Positions 7,770 to 15,320 of a DNA stretch of 39,141 nt are shown piece after piece. The stretch is from NCBI GenBank assembly GCA_020846635.1, contig JADLDO010000030.1, positions 1 to 39,141 on the forward strand, read 5' to 3'. A model generated the notes under the pieces. It had not been told where the DNA came from and ran no database searches. It was given only the letters and a program-made list of their open reading frames with translations. How positions within the stretch are numbered: position 1 is the stretch's first letter; every line of letters begins with the position of its first letter. A program made the position numbers and the translations under genes. This DNA is from Caldilineaceae bacterium (GTDB lineage Bacteria; Chloroflexota; Anaerolineae; Caldilineales; Caldilineaceae).

Positions 7770-9032
7770 TCAACCACGCCGAAAGTACTTGTCTACTCGC
7801 TGGAAAATGGCGACAGCATCCTCCACTTCCTGCTCACCCCAATTTTCATGGATTTGCAGGTTGAAATAGGTCGCCATCGCAGCCTGGGCATTGGGGCATG
7901 GGAAGCGGCGCTCTGGATCCCCCTGATAATCCGGGCTGCTCCAGGGATAGCCCGGCGCGCCAAAGACGCGCCGCTCTTCAAACCAGCTTTGTGTGTGCGG
8001 CAGCGCGGCGCGATAGGAAGGATTGACGGGCAGCCCCTCGGCAATCAATGCCTGGGTGTAAGTCTCTTTGTCACAGGTGGCTTGATCGGCATGGAAGCGC
8101 AGGCGCAAGAACCAATAGACCGCTTCGGCTCCCGCAATTAGGGAGGGCAGCGAGACGGTTGCAAGGTCATCAAGCCCCTCTCCGAGCTTGCTCACGATGA
8201 TTTGGCGGCGGGCGTTGATGTCGGGCAGCTTCTTGAGCTGGACGCGGCCAATCGTCGCTGCAAAGTCGTTGAGGTTGAGATTAAGCGAGGCAGTGGGATT
8301 GGTCGAGCCTGTGGGCAGAAAAAAGGGTTTGCCCCGATCCGAGTTGCGGCGAATTTCGTGATAGAGCGCCTCGCGCTGTGTAAAGACCACGCCACCCTGG
8401 CTGCCCGTAGAGTGATGCTTGCCCGACATGGTCGAGAACGCGCCGATGTCGCCAAAGGTGCCGACTATCTGCCCGTTGAGCCTGGCCCCGTGTGCCTGGG
8501 CGCAATCCTCGACTACGGGTAAATTGTGGCGGCGCGCCACAGCCATGATCCCCGCCATATCGACCGGCTCACCGGCGATGTGCGCGACGAGAATTGCGCT
8601 GGTCAGCGGCGAGATCAGCGCCTCAATCTGCTCTGGCCCTGTGTTATAGCTCTCCGGCAGGGTGTCGGCAATGACCGGGATCAGGTTGAGCAAGGGAACA
8701 GGCATAAGCCCACCGGGGTCAGTCACCGCGGCGACGATGACCTCGCTAAATGGAGGCAGGTTGAGCGACTTGAGCGCGACATAGATCGCCGCGGTGCCGG
8801 AATTGACCGCATCCGCATAGCCGCCGCCCAGATACTCGGCGAACTCGGCACAGTAGGCATTTTCCTCATCACCGTTGTAATTGGGAGCAATGCCCGTTTC
8901 GATGGCGCGATCAAAGAGCGCATCGACCGCGGCTTTTTCCTCTAGGCCAATGTGGCCGCGCTGTGGAAAGGGAGTGGCGCGCACGCGATCGCCGCCGTAG
9001 AGGGCAAGTGAATTTTGAGTTGTGGAAACCAT
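7770..9032 (-). CDS. DegT/DnrJ/EryC1/StrS-type PLP aminotransferase (second copy)
   Basis: A 420-residue family member with GTAAIYVAL (79-87), VEDCAQAHGA with Asp176, and MSGKHHSTGSQGG with Schiff-base Lys205. It differs clearly from the 4492-5814 protein at the active-site loop (HHSTGSQ versus SLAIGEA), so the pair probably acts on different substrates or in successive steps. LALYGGDRVRATP at the start is the shared family opening. An AAGGA site lies nine bases before the ATG. It is the first gene of the leftward train, behind the promoter at 9144-9172. Repeats of 185 bases separate it from the next gene, which may lower downstream expression. Confidence 0.9.
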   Translation of the reverse strand: MVSTTQNSLALYGGDRVRATPFPQRGHIGLEEKAAVDALFDRAIETGIAPNYNGDEENAYCAEFAEYLGGGYADAVNSGTAAIYVALKSLNLPPFSEVIVAAVTDPGGLMPVPLLNLIPVIADTLPESYNTGPEQIEALISPLTSAILVAHIAGEPVDMAGIMAVARRHNLPVVEDCAQAHGARLNGQIVGTFGDIGAFSTMSGKHHSTGSQGGVVFTQREALYHEIRRNSDRGKPFFLPTGSTNPTASLNLNLNDFAATIGRVQLKKLPDINARRQIIVSKLGEGLDDLATVSLPSLIAGAEAVYWFLRLRFHADQATCDKETYTQALIAEGLPVNPSYRAALPHTQSWFEERRVFGAPGYPWSSPDYQGDPERRFPCPNAQAAMATYFNLQIHENWGEQEVEDAVAIFQRVDKYFRRG

Positions 9033-9143
9033 GAAAATAATTCCTTACAGGGTGAAAAGTGAGTTGGGGAGTGGCGAGGCATAGATGGTAAGCAGTGGAT
9101 ACGGCAAGTTTGTACGAGACATAAACTAACTACCGCTGACAAG

Positions 9144-9172
9144 ATCGTAGCATACTCTCCACATACCGTCAA
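9144..9172 (-). promoter_or_regulatory. Promoter of the leftward catabolic gene train
   Basis: Read leftward, TTGACG (9167-9172) is followed by 17 bases and TACGAT (9144-9149). It lies about 115 bases before the ATG at 9032, leaving a long leader. It is back to back with the forward promoter at 9343, suggesting joint control of both arms of the cluster. Confidence 0.45.
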
Positions 9173-9201
9173 CCGCCAATAGAGCGCCGGGCTAGAGATG
9201 C

Positions 9202-9317
9202 AGAGGGGATTATTCTCGCCCGGAGACGCTGAGACGCAGAGGGTGAGAAACACAGCCTCTATTTCTACTCTCTTATTTCTTCTCCGGGCCTCAGCGTCTC
9301 CGGGCGAGTAATCCTCT
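9202..9317. repeat. Inverted-repeat element (MITE-like) between divergent promoters
   Basis: Bases 9215-9233 are an exact 19-base inverted match to 9290-9308 (CTCAGCGTCTCCGGGCGAG on the right). Pairing continues outward with two unpaired bases through GGATTA/TAATCC and AGAG/CTCT. The 56-base centre is pyrimidine-rich and has no coding potential. Short TIRs with a non-coding centre suggest a MITE-like or hairpin element. No clear target-site duplication is visible. Confidence 0.65.
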
Positions 9318-9342
9318 CTCCACCACTTCATCACCAGATTGG

Positions 9343-9387
9343 TTGACATCTGTGGGCGAGAGTGCTATAGTGAACGCATTAGTTCAC
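9343..9387 (+). promoter_or_regulatory. Strong promoter with palindromic operator
   Basis: TTGACA (9343-9348), 17 bases, then TATAGT (9366-9371) is a near-consensus promoter. Overlapping its downstream edge and the expected start site is a perfect palindrome, GTGAAC (9370-9375), six bases, GTTCAC (9382-9387). A repressor bound there would block RNA polymerase. No regulator gene is next to it, so the controlling protein is unknown. Confidence 0.75.
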
Positions 9388-9459
9388 ACGAAAAACTATG
9401 CTGTGGACGTCATTTTGACCTTCCTGATCTCAACTGGCTTGCGCCCACCAGGAAACCCC

Positions 9460-10524
9460 ATGCACTCAATTTCATCTATGACCCACTTACCCGCGTGGCC
9501 TGCCGTCATTGCTGATGTTGCGCAACTGGAAGAGCTTCTTTCGCGCCCAACGCCCGCTCTACTTGCTTCCATGCAAACGCTGGACAGCGATTTGGTGGTG
9601 CTGGGGGTCAGCGGCAAGATGGGGCCGACGCTGGCACGCATGGCTGTGCGCGCCATTGCCGAGTTGGGACTGCCCTATAAGGTCTATGGTGTGGCGCGCT
9701 TTAGCCAACCTGCCGGGCGTGAGCCGCTGGAAGCGGTTGGTGTCCATACCATCACCTGTGACTTACTGGATCGTGCGGCTCTCGCACAATTGCCCGACAG
9801 CCGCAACGTTATTTTTATGGCCGGACAAAAGTTTGGCACCACAGGCGCGCAACATATGACCTGGGGCATTAACACCTATCTCCCCGCACTCGCCGCCGAG
9901 CGTTATGCCGGGGCGCGGCTGGTCGCCTTCTCCACAGGCAATGTCTATCCCCTGATGCCCGTGGTCAGCGGGGGCGCACGTGAGGGTGACGAGCCGAACC
10001 CTGTGGGCGAGTATGCTGCCTCCTGCCTGGGGCGAGAACGTATCTTTGAGTACTTCTCGCGCACACAAGGGCTGCGCTGCGCCATCATGCGCCTTAACTA
10101 TGCCGTGGAAATGCGCTATGGCGTCTTGGTCGATATTGCGACCAAAGTCTACAAGCGCCAACCCGTCGATGTCAGCATGGGCGCAGCCAACGTGATCTGG
10201 CAGGGGGATGCCAACGCGCAAGCCCTGGCCCTCCTGGGACATTGTGCGACGCCCCCTTTCATCTGCAACATTACCGGCCCGGAGACGGTCTCGATCCGGT
10301 GCGTGGCGGAACAGTTCGCCGAACTGTTCGAGATAGAGGCGCAGATAACGGGTGACGAAGCCTCCACTGCGCTCCTCAGCAATGCCGCACAGGCGCAGCA
10401 ACTCTTTGGCTATCCCACTGTCTCGCTGCAGCAGATGGTCGGCTGGATTGCCGATTGGGTGCAGCGCGGCGGCGTTGGCCTCAACAAGCCGACGCATTTT
10501 GAAGCGCGTGATGGAAAGTTCTAG
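9460..10524 (+). CDS. NAD-dependent epimerase/dehydratase family (extended SDR) protein
   Basis: The start is set at the ATG at 9460 (354 residues), preceded by AGGA at the right distance. The longer open frame begins inside the -35 box and cannot be translated from this promoter. VVLGVSGKMGPTLAR is the Rossmann glycine loop, in the variant GxxGxxG. FMAGQKFG and LVAFSTGNVYP cover the middle strands, and GEYAASCLGRERIF stands where YxxxK would be. There the expected Lys is not clear: Tyr is present but followed by AASC. It would modify a nucleotide sugar, sugar acid or polyol. The next gene begins one base after its stop. Confidence 0.8.
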   Translation: MHSISSMTHLPAWPAVIADVAQLEELLSRPTPALLASMQTLDSDLVVLGVSGKMGPTLARMAVRAIAELGLPYKVYGVARFSQPAGREPLEAVGVHTITCDLLDRAALAQLPDSRNVIFMAGQKFGTTGAQHMTWGINTYLPALAAERYAGARLVAFSTGNVYPLMPVVSGGAREGDEPNPVGEYAASCLGRERIFEYFSRTQGLRCAIMRLNYAVEMRYGVLVDIATKVYKRQPVDVSMGAANVIWQGDANAQALALLGHCATPPFICNITGPETVSIRCVAEQFAELFEIEAQITGDEASTALLSNAAQAQQLFGYPTVSLQQMVGWIADWVQRGGVGLNKPTHFEARDGKF

Positions 10525-11631
10525 ATGGCAAACCTAGCGCCGGACCTCGCCCAACTACTGCGCCAGGGAGTGGTCATTCCCGCGCATCCACTGGCGCTCA
10601 CTCCCGATTTGAAGATGGACGAGCGCCGCCAACGGGCGCTCACCCGCTATTACTGCGCGGCGGGTGTGGGAGGCGTCGCGGTCGGTGTCCACACCACGCA
10701 GTTTGAGATCCACGCACCTGAGACAGGGCTACTTGAACCTGTATTGTCATTGGCTGCGGCGACGGTTGATGAATCGCTCCGCGGTGATCCACGCCCTTTT
10801 ATCAAGATCGCCGGGCTGGTGGGCGGCACACGTCAAGCACTGCATGAAGCGCGGTTGGCGCTCGATCACGGCTATCATGCCGGGCTGCTCAGTCTAGCGG
10901 CGCTGCGCGAGGCATCCGATGATGAGATGGTGGCGCATGTGGCCGCGGTTGCCGAAGTCATCCCCGTGGTCGGCTTCTATCTCCAACCTGCTGTGGGTGG
11001 GCGCATTTTGCCCTATTCCTTCTGGCGGCGCATGGTGGAGATTGAGAATGTCGTTGCCATCAAGATTGCGCCCTTTAACCGCTATCAGACCCTAGACGTG
11101 GTGCGCGCCGTGGCACAGGCGGGGCGCAGCCATGAGATCGCGCTCTACACCGGCAATGATGACAACATTGTGCCCGACCTTATCACCGACTTTGACCTGA
11201 CCGATCCTCTCGCTCATCCTACGAACGAAGCGGTGCAGGGCAATGGCAAGGGTGCGCCGGTTCGTTTTGTGGGCGGGCTGTTGGGCCAATGGGCGGTGTG
11301 GACAGAGCAAGTGGTGACAATGTTGCGGGCGATCCAGCAGCAGCGCGCCGCAAGCACACTCGATTACCGCCACTGGCTCACCTATGGCGCGCAGTTGACC
11401 GACGCCAACGCCGCCATCTTTGACGCTCACCATAACTTCCGCGGCTGCCTCCCCGGCATCCACTGGATCCTCCAGCGCCAGGGCCTGATGGCAGGAACCT
11501 GGACGCTCAATCCCCAAGAACAGCTCTCTCCAGGCCAAGTCGCCGAAATGGAACGAGTTTACGCCGCCTATCCCCATCTCCACGACGATGCCTTTGTGGC
11601 CGCGCATCTGGACGAGTGGCTAACCCCGTAG
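10525..11631 (+). CDS. Dihydrodipicolinate synthase family (DapA-like) aldolase/lyase
   Basis: A 368-residue TIM-barrel enzyme of the class I aldolase group that includes DapA and N-acetylneuraminate lyase. VVAIKIAPFNRY carries the Schiff-base Lys180, and VVGFYLQPAVGGR has Tyr152 in the position of the catalytic tyrosine. It is about 70 residues longer than typical DapA, with an added C-terminal helical tail. It is unlikely to be the biosynthetic DapA, because it is coupled to an epimerase and lies in a catabolic cluster. A role in cleaving a 2-keto-3-deoxy sugar acid or amino-sugar acid is my inference. The ATG directly follows the epimerase TAG, so translation is probably coupled. Confidence 0.85.
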   Translation: MANLAPDLAQLLRQGVVIPAHPLALTPDLKMDERRQRALTRYYCAAGVGGVAVGVHTTQFEIHAPETGLLEPVLSLAAATVDESLRGDPRPFIKIAGLVGGTRQALHEARLALDHGYHAGLLSLAALREASDDEMVAHVAAVAEVIPVVGFYLQPAVGGRILPYSFWRRMVEIENVVAIKIAPFNRYQTLDVVRAVAQAGRSHEIALYTGNDDNIVPDLITDFDLTDPLAHPTNEAVQGNGKGAPVRFVGGLLGQWAVWTEQVVTMLRAIQQQRAASTLDYRHWLTYGAQLTDANAAIFDAHHNFRGCLPGIHWILQRQGLMAGTWTLNPQEQLSPGQVAEMERVYAAYPHLHDDAFVAAHLDEWLTP

Positions 11632-12166
11632 GGGAAAGGAGATATTTTCTCTTCTTTCCTTATCTCTTTGTAATAAAGGTCGGAGAAGCTCGCGGGTACA
11701 TCGGTGTCGGCTGTGCCATGATGAAGCTGCACCGGCCCACAAAGATCACTGGCAACTCCCCTTCTGAGATGGCAGAGCCGGCCCCACCCTTAGAACGATA
11801 CCAGCGCGCCACGAGTTCTTCATAGGGGGTCACAACCCCGGCCCAAACGACTAGGCCAGAGAATCACTCAGCCCCTTGTCTCTTGTTTCAATTCTATGTC
11901 GATCAATTGGCTGCGTTGAGGTGTCAAGGTAGAGATTCGAGTCATAGCTTATGTCATGTTTTGGGGATGAGTCCTGCCTGCTCATGTAACCTGCTCATAT
12001 AAAGGGTGACTTTGAGAGGTATCTCAAGGGGAACCCACCTGACTGAATTGTGAAGTTCTGCCCCATTTTAATGGTAGAAGACATACAGCAAGGCGCACAG
12101 GATAGGAGTTCTCCTGTTATTCGCCTCCGGCGCGGCTCATTAATCTGTAGAGAAGTCGAGGGCTCT
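11632..12166. other. Intergenic stretch without a convincing gene
   Basis: The open frame across 11616-11825 has no recognisable domain and begins inside the upstream gene. A pyrimidine-rich tract follows the stop. At 11977-12002 a 13-base unit, CCTGCTCATGTAA, is repeated in tandem with one change, and TATAAA (11998-12003) overlaps its second copy. This could be a weak promoter for the BrkB gene, but no -35 box is clear. Confidence 0.4.
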
Positions 12167-13549
12167 GTGAATGCAAAAACGATGTGGACGCTTTTGAAGG
12201 AAACCTATCAAGAATGGCGTGATGACAAAGTGCCGCGACTGGCTGCGGCGTTATCCTATTATGCGGCCATTGCCGCGGCCCCGTTGGTGGTTGGCATCAT
12301 TGCCATTGCGGGCTTTGTCTTCGGGACAGAGCAGGCAAAAGCACAATTGGTGACGCAAGTTGGCACATTGGTCAGCCCACAGGCTGCCGAGATGGTAGGG
12401 ACGATTATTAATAGTGCCGACCAGCCGGATGTGGCGCGCGTGGCGGGCTGGTTGAGCCTGATTACGCTGCTGTGGGGTGCTAGTAACATCTTTGCCCAAC
12501 TACAAGATTCGCTCGATACAATCTGGGGTGTTGAGCTTCGACCGGATCTTGGCCTGATGCGCAAGGCCATGCACCGGCTGCTGCCCTTGCTGATGGTGCT
12601 GGGGATCGGGGTGCTGCTGCTGGTCGCGGTCATTGCCAGCAGTGTGCTTTCGGCGTTGGGCACTTTTATGCCCGATCTGCTGCCGGGCATGACATTTATC
12701 TGGCAGGTCATCAACTTCCTGGTCTCCGCGGCGGTGATGACCTTCTTGTTTGCGCTGATCTTTAAGGTGCTGCCCGATGTTGAATTTGCCTGGCGTGACG
12801 TCTGGTTAGGAGCGGCGCTTACCTCTCTGCTCTTTGTTGTGGGGCAGTTCGTACTTGGCTGGTACTTGGGCAGGCAGAGCGGTTCTTCGCTCTATGGCGC
12901 GGCGGGATCGCTTGTGGTCTTTTTGCTGTGGCTCTATTATTCCGCGCAAATCTTTCTCTTTGGCGCGGAGTTTACGCAGGTATACGCCACCCGCTATGGG
13001 CAAGGCGTGCGTCCTGCCAAAGACGCGGTTCCCCGCAGTGCCACTGCCGCGCGCATGAAACTCGCGGCACAGGGAACCAGCATGGGCATGCCCCAGCGGG
13101 AGCCACGACTTTCCTCCACAGCTCCAGATCGTTCGACACAATCATGGAGGGTCGCCACTACACAGCTAGATAGCATGCCATTGGGCGCGCTGGTGAAAAG
13201 TCTGGCAGACGACGGGCGCATGCTCATTCGCCAAGAGATGCAGTTGCTACGGGCAGAGGTGATGTCGGGCCTGGCACAGGTCGCGCGTGGGAGTGCCCTG
13301 ACAGCAAGCGGCGGGCTGCTGGTCTACGCGGGGGCGTTGGGCCTGCTGTGCGCTGTGGCTCTTCTTCTTTACATGATCATGCCGCTATGGCTGGCCGCGC
13401 TGCTTGTGGGACTTTTGACCTTGATAGAAGGATGGATTTTGACTCTGGGGGCGCGGCGTAGACTCAAACAGATGAGCCTTGTACCAAAAAAGACCTTCGA
13501 GACGGTGCGTGAGGATGTAGAGATGGTGAAGGAGCGCGTTGCTTCATAG
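12167..13549 (+). CDS. YihY/BrkB membrane protein fused to a Holin-X-like domain
   Basis: I start at GTG 12167 (460 residues), five bases after GAGGG; an earlier GTG at 12050 and an ATG at 12182 are alternatives. Residues 6-290 form a BrkB/YihY protein: the amphipathic WTLLKETYQEWRDDKVPRLAAALSYYA start and then six hydrophobic segments, with LYGAAGSLVVFLLWLYYSAQIFLFGAEF near the end. After a soluble linker, residues about 340-460 match the Holin-X (superfamily III) pattern. LVKSLADDGRMLIRQEMQLLRAEV leads into two membrane segments and ends ETVREDVEMVKERV. These domains are usually separate proteins. The BrkB function is poorly known. A 13-bp hairpin follows the stop. Confidence 0.85.
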   Translation: MNAKTMWTLLKETYQEWRDDKVPRLAAALSYYAAIAAAPLVVGIIAIAGFVFGTEQAKAQLVTQVGTLVSPQAAEMVGTIINSADQPDVARVAGWLSLITLLWGASNIFAQLQDSLDTIWGVELRPDLGLMRKAMHRLLPLLMVLGIGVLLLVAVIASSVLSALGTFMPDLLPGMTFIWQVINFLVSAAVMTFLFALIFKVLPDVEFAWRDVWLGAALTSLLFVVGQFVLGWYLGRQSGSSLYGAAGSLVVFLLWLYYSAQIFLFGAEFTQVYATRYGQGVRPAKDAVPRSATAARMKLAAQGTSMGMPQREPRLSSTAPDRSTQSWRVATTQLDSMPLGALVKSLADDGRMLIRQEMQLLRAEVMSGLAQVARGSALTASGGLLVYAGALGLLCAVALLLYMIMPLWLAALLVGLLTLIEGWILTLGARRRLKQMSLVPKKTFETVREDVEMVKERVAS

Positions 13550-13556
13550 CCTGTAG

Positions 13557-13595
13557 CCTATGCCGATCGCCATGAGCCACGACGATCGGCATAGG
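13557..13595. terminator. Perfect 13-bp hairpin between convergent genes
   Basis: CCTATGCCGATCG (13557-13569) pairs exactly with 13583-13595 across a 13-base loop. It begins eight bases after the BrkB gene stop and 49 bases before the end of the convergent secreted-protein gene. There is no T-run on the forward side. Confidence 0.6.
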
Positions 13596-13643
13596 TAGAA
13601 ACCTCGACCCAAAAATTCATTGTGGGTGTCGAAAGAGAATCGC

Positions 13644-14501
13644 CTAGCCTCGACAATTCCCGCGTGGTCTATCATTGACATAGATTTGAACATTATCAAA
13701 ATAGACGTTGGAGTTAATGGCGTCGGGGCTGTGACCTTGCAGCATGATCACAACCCGGGAACCTGTCGCCTCGATCTCATGTTCAAGAATGGCCCACTCG
13801 CCGCGCTGGTAGCCCTGCACATAGGAGGCTGTTTCGCCAATGTTAGGAATGATACCCATAGAGACATAATCCCAATTGCGCCCCGGCGTGTCATGGTTGT
13901 AGATGAGATAGGCAGCACGCACACGCACAACGTCACCCCGACGCACCGTAATGGGTGGACTCATAATGCCCGCTTCATAGGGTTGGTTGCTGGCGATCTT
14001 CATGGAGGATTGGCTGTTGCTATAGCGATTGCCGGGGCCGACCACTCGTTCTCGGTCAAATGTGACATTTTTGGCCTGGTAGATGCCACCATCCGCCGCA
14101 TAGGTACCCCACCCGGCAAAGTAGTTCGTCCAAGTTTCACCGTCCCAACGTGCTGCAGCATTGAAATCGTTGCAGACATCGTCCGGATGATAGAGCGTGA
14201 TCCCACTGCCAACGCCGGTTTCGGTTTGCAGCACGCCCGGCTTGCCTACACTCCCTTGCGCCGTGGCCGCGGCATTGGCAGCGGTTGACAGCGGGCCAAC
14301 GTCTCCCGCCTGGAGAGTGCCACCCGGGATCACGGAAGTATGGGGGATGGGGGCCGGTGAACGGCGCGGGGCGACGACCGGCTTGATCGTGACTGTGGGC
14401 CCACTTTGGGCCAGGGCGGCAGGGGCTTCAACGGCCAACAGCAGCATCATCAGCGCCAACAGGCTCAGCGTGCGGGCAACAGTGTGACTTGTTCGAGACA
14501 T
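13644..14501 (-). CDS. Secreted protein of unknown function
   Basis: The start is the ATG at 14501 (285 residues), with AAGGAG five bases upstream. A frame extending 31 codons further lacks this support and passes through the promoter. A classic signal peptide covers residues 1-32: SRTSHTVAR, then LSLLALMMLLLAVEAPAALA, with cleavage near AQ. The mature part has a Pro/Ala-rich spacer followed by a beta-rich region: MKIASNQPYEAGIMSPPITVRRGDVVRV and the end SNVYFDNVQIYVN. That ending is typical of jelly-roll carbohydrate-binding modules. It may bind an extracellular glycan. No catalytic motif is visible. Confidence 0.6.
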   Translation of the reverse strand: MSRTSHTVARTLSLLALMMLLLAVEAPAALAQSGPTVTIKPVVAPRRSPAPIPHTSVIPGGTLQAGDVGPLSTAANAAATAQGSVGKPGVLQTETGVGSGITLYHPDDVCNDFNAAARWDGETWTNYFAGWGTYAADGGIYQAKNVTFDRERVVGPGNRYSNSQSSMKIASNQPYEAGIMSPPITVRRGDVVRVRAAYLIYNHDTPGRNWDYVSMGIIPNIGETASYVQGYQRGEWAILEHEIEATGSRVVIMLQGHSPDAINSNVYFDNVQIYVNDRPRGNCRG

Positions 14502-14565
14502 GATTGCTCCTTTTGTAAGCGTGCGGATGAAGTTGTAGCTTTCTGCAATAGGCGTATAACGGGTA

Positions 14566-14594
14566 AGTCTATGTGTGAAGAACGCATATGACAA
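14566..14594 (-). promoter_or_regulatory. Promoter of the secreted-protein gene
   Basis: Read leftward, TTGTCA (14589-14594), 17 bases, TAGACT (14566-14571). The -35 box lies in one of two 14-base-spaced copies of a unit resembling CGCATATGACAAA (14584-14609), which could be regulator sites. Confidence 0.45.
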
Positions 14595-14626
14595 ACGCGT
14601 GTGACAAACGTGAAACTGCTCATGGG

Positions 14627-15244
14627 CTAGCGCGTGAGCAACTGGCTCGCCAATGTCTCCGCAAGCCAGCGCTCATATTCATCGGGTGACCAGCCGGAAC
14701 GGTTGACGAGATCGCGGTACAACTCGGCAATCGTGAGGGCATCAAAGAGATCCCCTGCTCGCTCGACGCTGAGGTCGCGCGGCAGCGATCCCTCCAGCGA
14801 GGCGACAAAGTGTGCCATCGCCGTAGACTTCTCCTCCATCCACGTATCGAGCATCCCAGCCACGTCGGGGTCATCTTGCGCCGCCGCCTGAAGCAGCGGT
14901 AACACATCCGCGCCCCGCTCCCACTGTTGGCGAGTCCATCGTGCGGCAGTCTTAAGCCGGTGGGGGACATCGGCATCCGCCAATGCTTGTTCTATCAGCG
15001 GGCGGATCTGTGCCTCTTCCAGCCACGCCTCGCAAATAGCCCCCAAGATCGACCGCTTGTTGCGGAAAATTGTGTAAACAGTGCTGACCGCAACGCCGGC
15101 TTCGCTCGCAATCGCTTCCATCGTCGTGGCCGCGTAGCCTTGCGTTTGAAAGAGTTGCTTTGCTGCCGCCGCAATGCGCGCGCGCGTCGCCATTGCCTGC
15201 TGCTTCCGATAGGGGAGAGAATTTTCTCTATTGACATCTATCAT
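14627..15244 (-). CDS. TetR/AcrR family transcriptional regulator
   Basis: A 205-residue TetR-type repressor. Residues 19-65 form the helix-turn-helix: ATRARIAAAAKQLFQTQGYAA, then TTMEAIASEAGVAVSTVYTIFRNKRSIL. The C-terminal two-thirds is helical and ligand-binding by family analogy. It is divergent from the methyltransferase gene, and a 15-bp palindrome lies between them, so it probably represses both. Its own promoter (TTGACT, 18 bases, TATACT at 15281-15252) would start RNA almost at the ATG at 15244, giving a leaderless message. A second ATG at 15193 (before ATRARI) is the alternative start. Confidence 0.9.
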   Translation of the reverse strand: MIDVNRENSLPYRKQQAMATRARIAAAAKQLFQTQGYAATTMEAIASEAGVAVSTVYTIFRNKRSILGAICEAWLEEAQIRPLIEQALADADVPHRLKTAARWTRQQWERGADVLPLLQAAAQDDPDVAGMLDTWMEEKSTAMAHFVASLEGSLPRDLSVERAGDLFDALTIAELYRDLVNRSGWSPDEYERWLAETLASQLLTR

Positions 15245-15287
15245 AGGCAGCAGTATAATCTTGATCGTTCGTTGTAGTCAAACTACA
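15231..15287 (+). promoter_or_regulatory. Divergent promoters with TetR-type operator
   Basis: Forward, TTGACA (15231-15236), 17 bases, TATAAT (15254-15259) is a perfect consensus promoter for the methyltransferase gene. The palindrome TGTAGT-CAA-ACTACA (15273-15287) lies just after its start site and overlaps the -35 box (15276-15281) of the leftward tetR promoter. One bound repressor could shut both. Confidence 0.8.
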
Positions 15288-15320
15288 GTAAATACAGTTC
15301 GGTTCCGACAGGGGTGCAAA

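Noticed and set aside
7585..7773. 63-codon upstream extension of the amidohydrolase gene
   Set aside because: It reads through repeat A and hairpin copy 2, and the ATG at 7584 has a good ribosome site.
4492..9032. Polysaccharide or antibiotic amino-sugar biosynthesis cluster suggested by two DegT-type enzymes
   Set aside because: No nucleotidyltransferase, glycosyltransferase or sugar-nucleotide dehydratase is present; peptidase and hydrolases point to breakdown.
10525..11631. Biosynthetic dapA for lysine
   Set aside because: The protein is too long, is coupled to an epimerase and lies in a catabolic cluster with no other lysine genes.
11616..11825. Forward 69-codon open frame after the DapA-like gene
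   Set aside because: It begins inside the upstream gene, has no ribosome site and no recognisable pattern.
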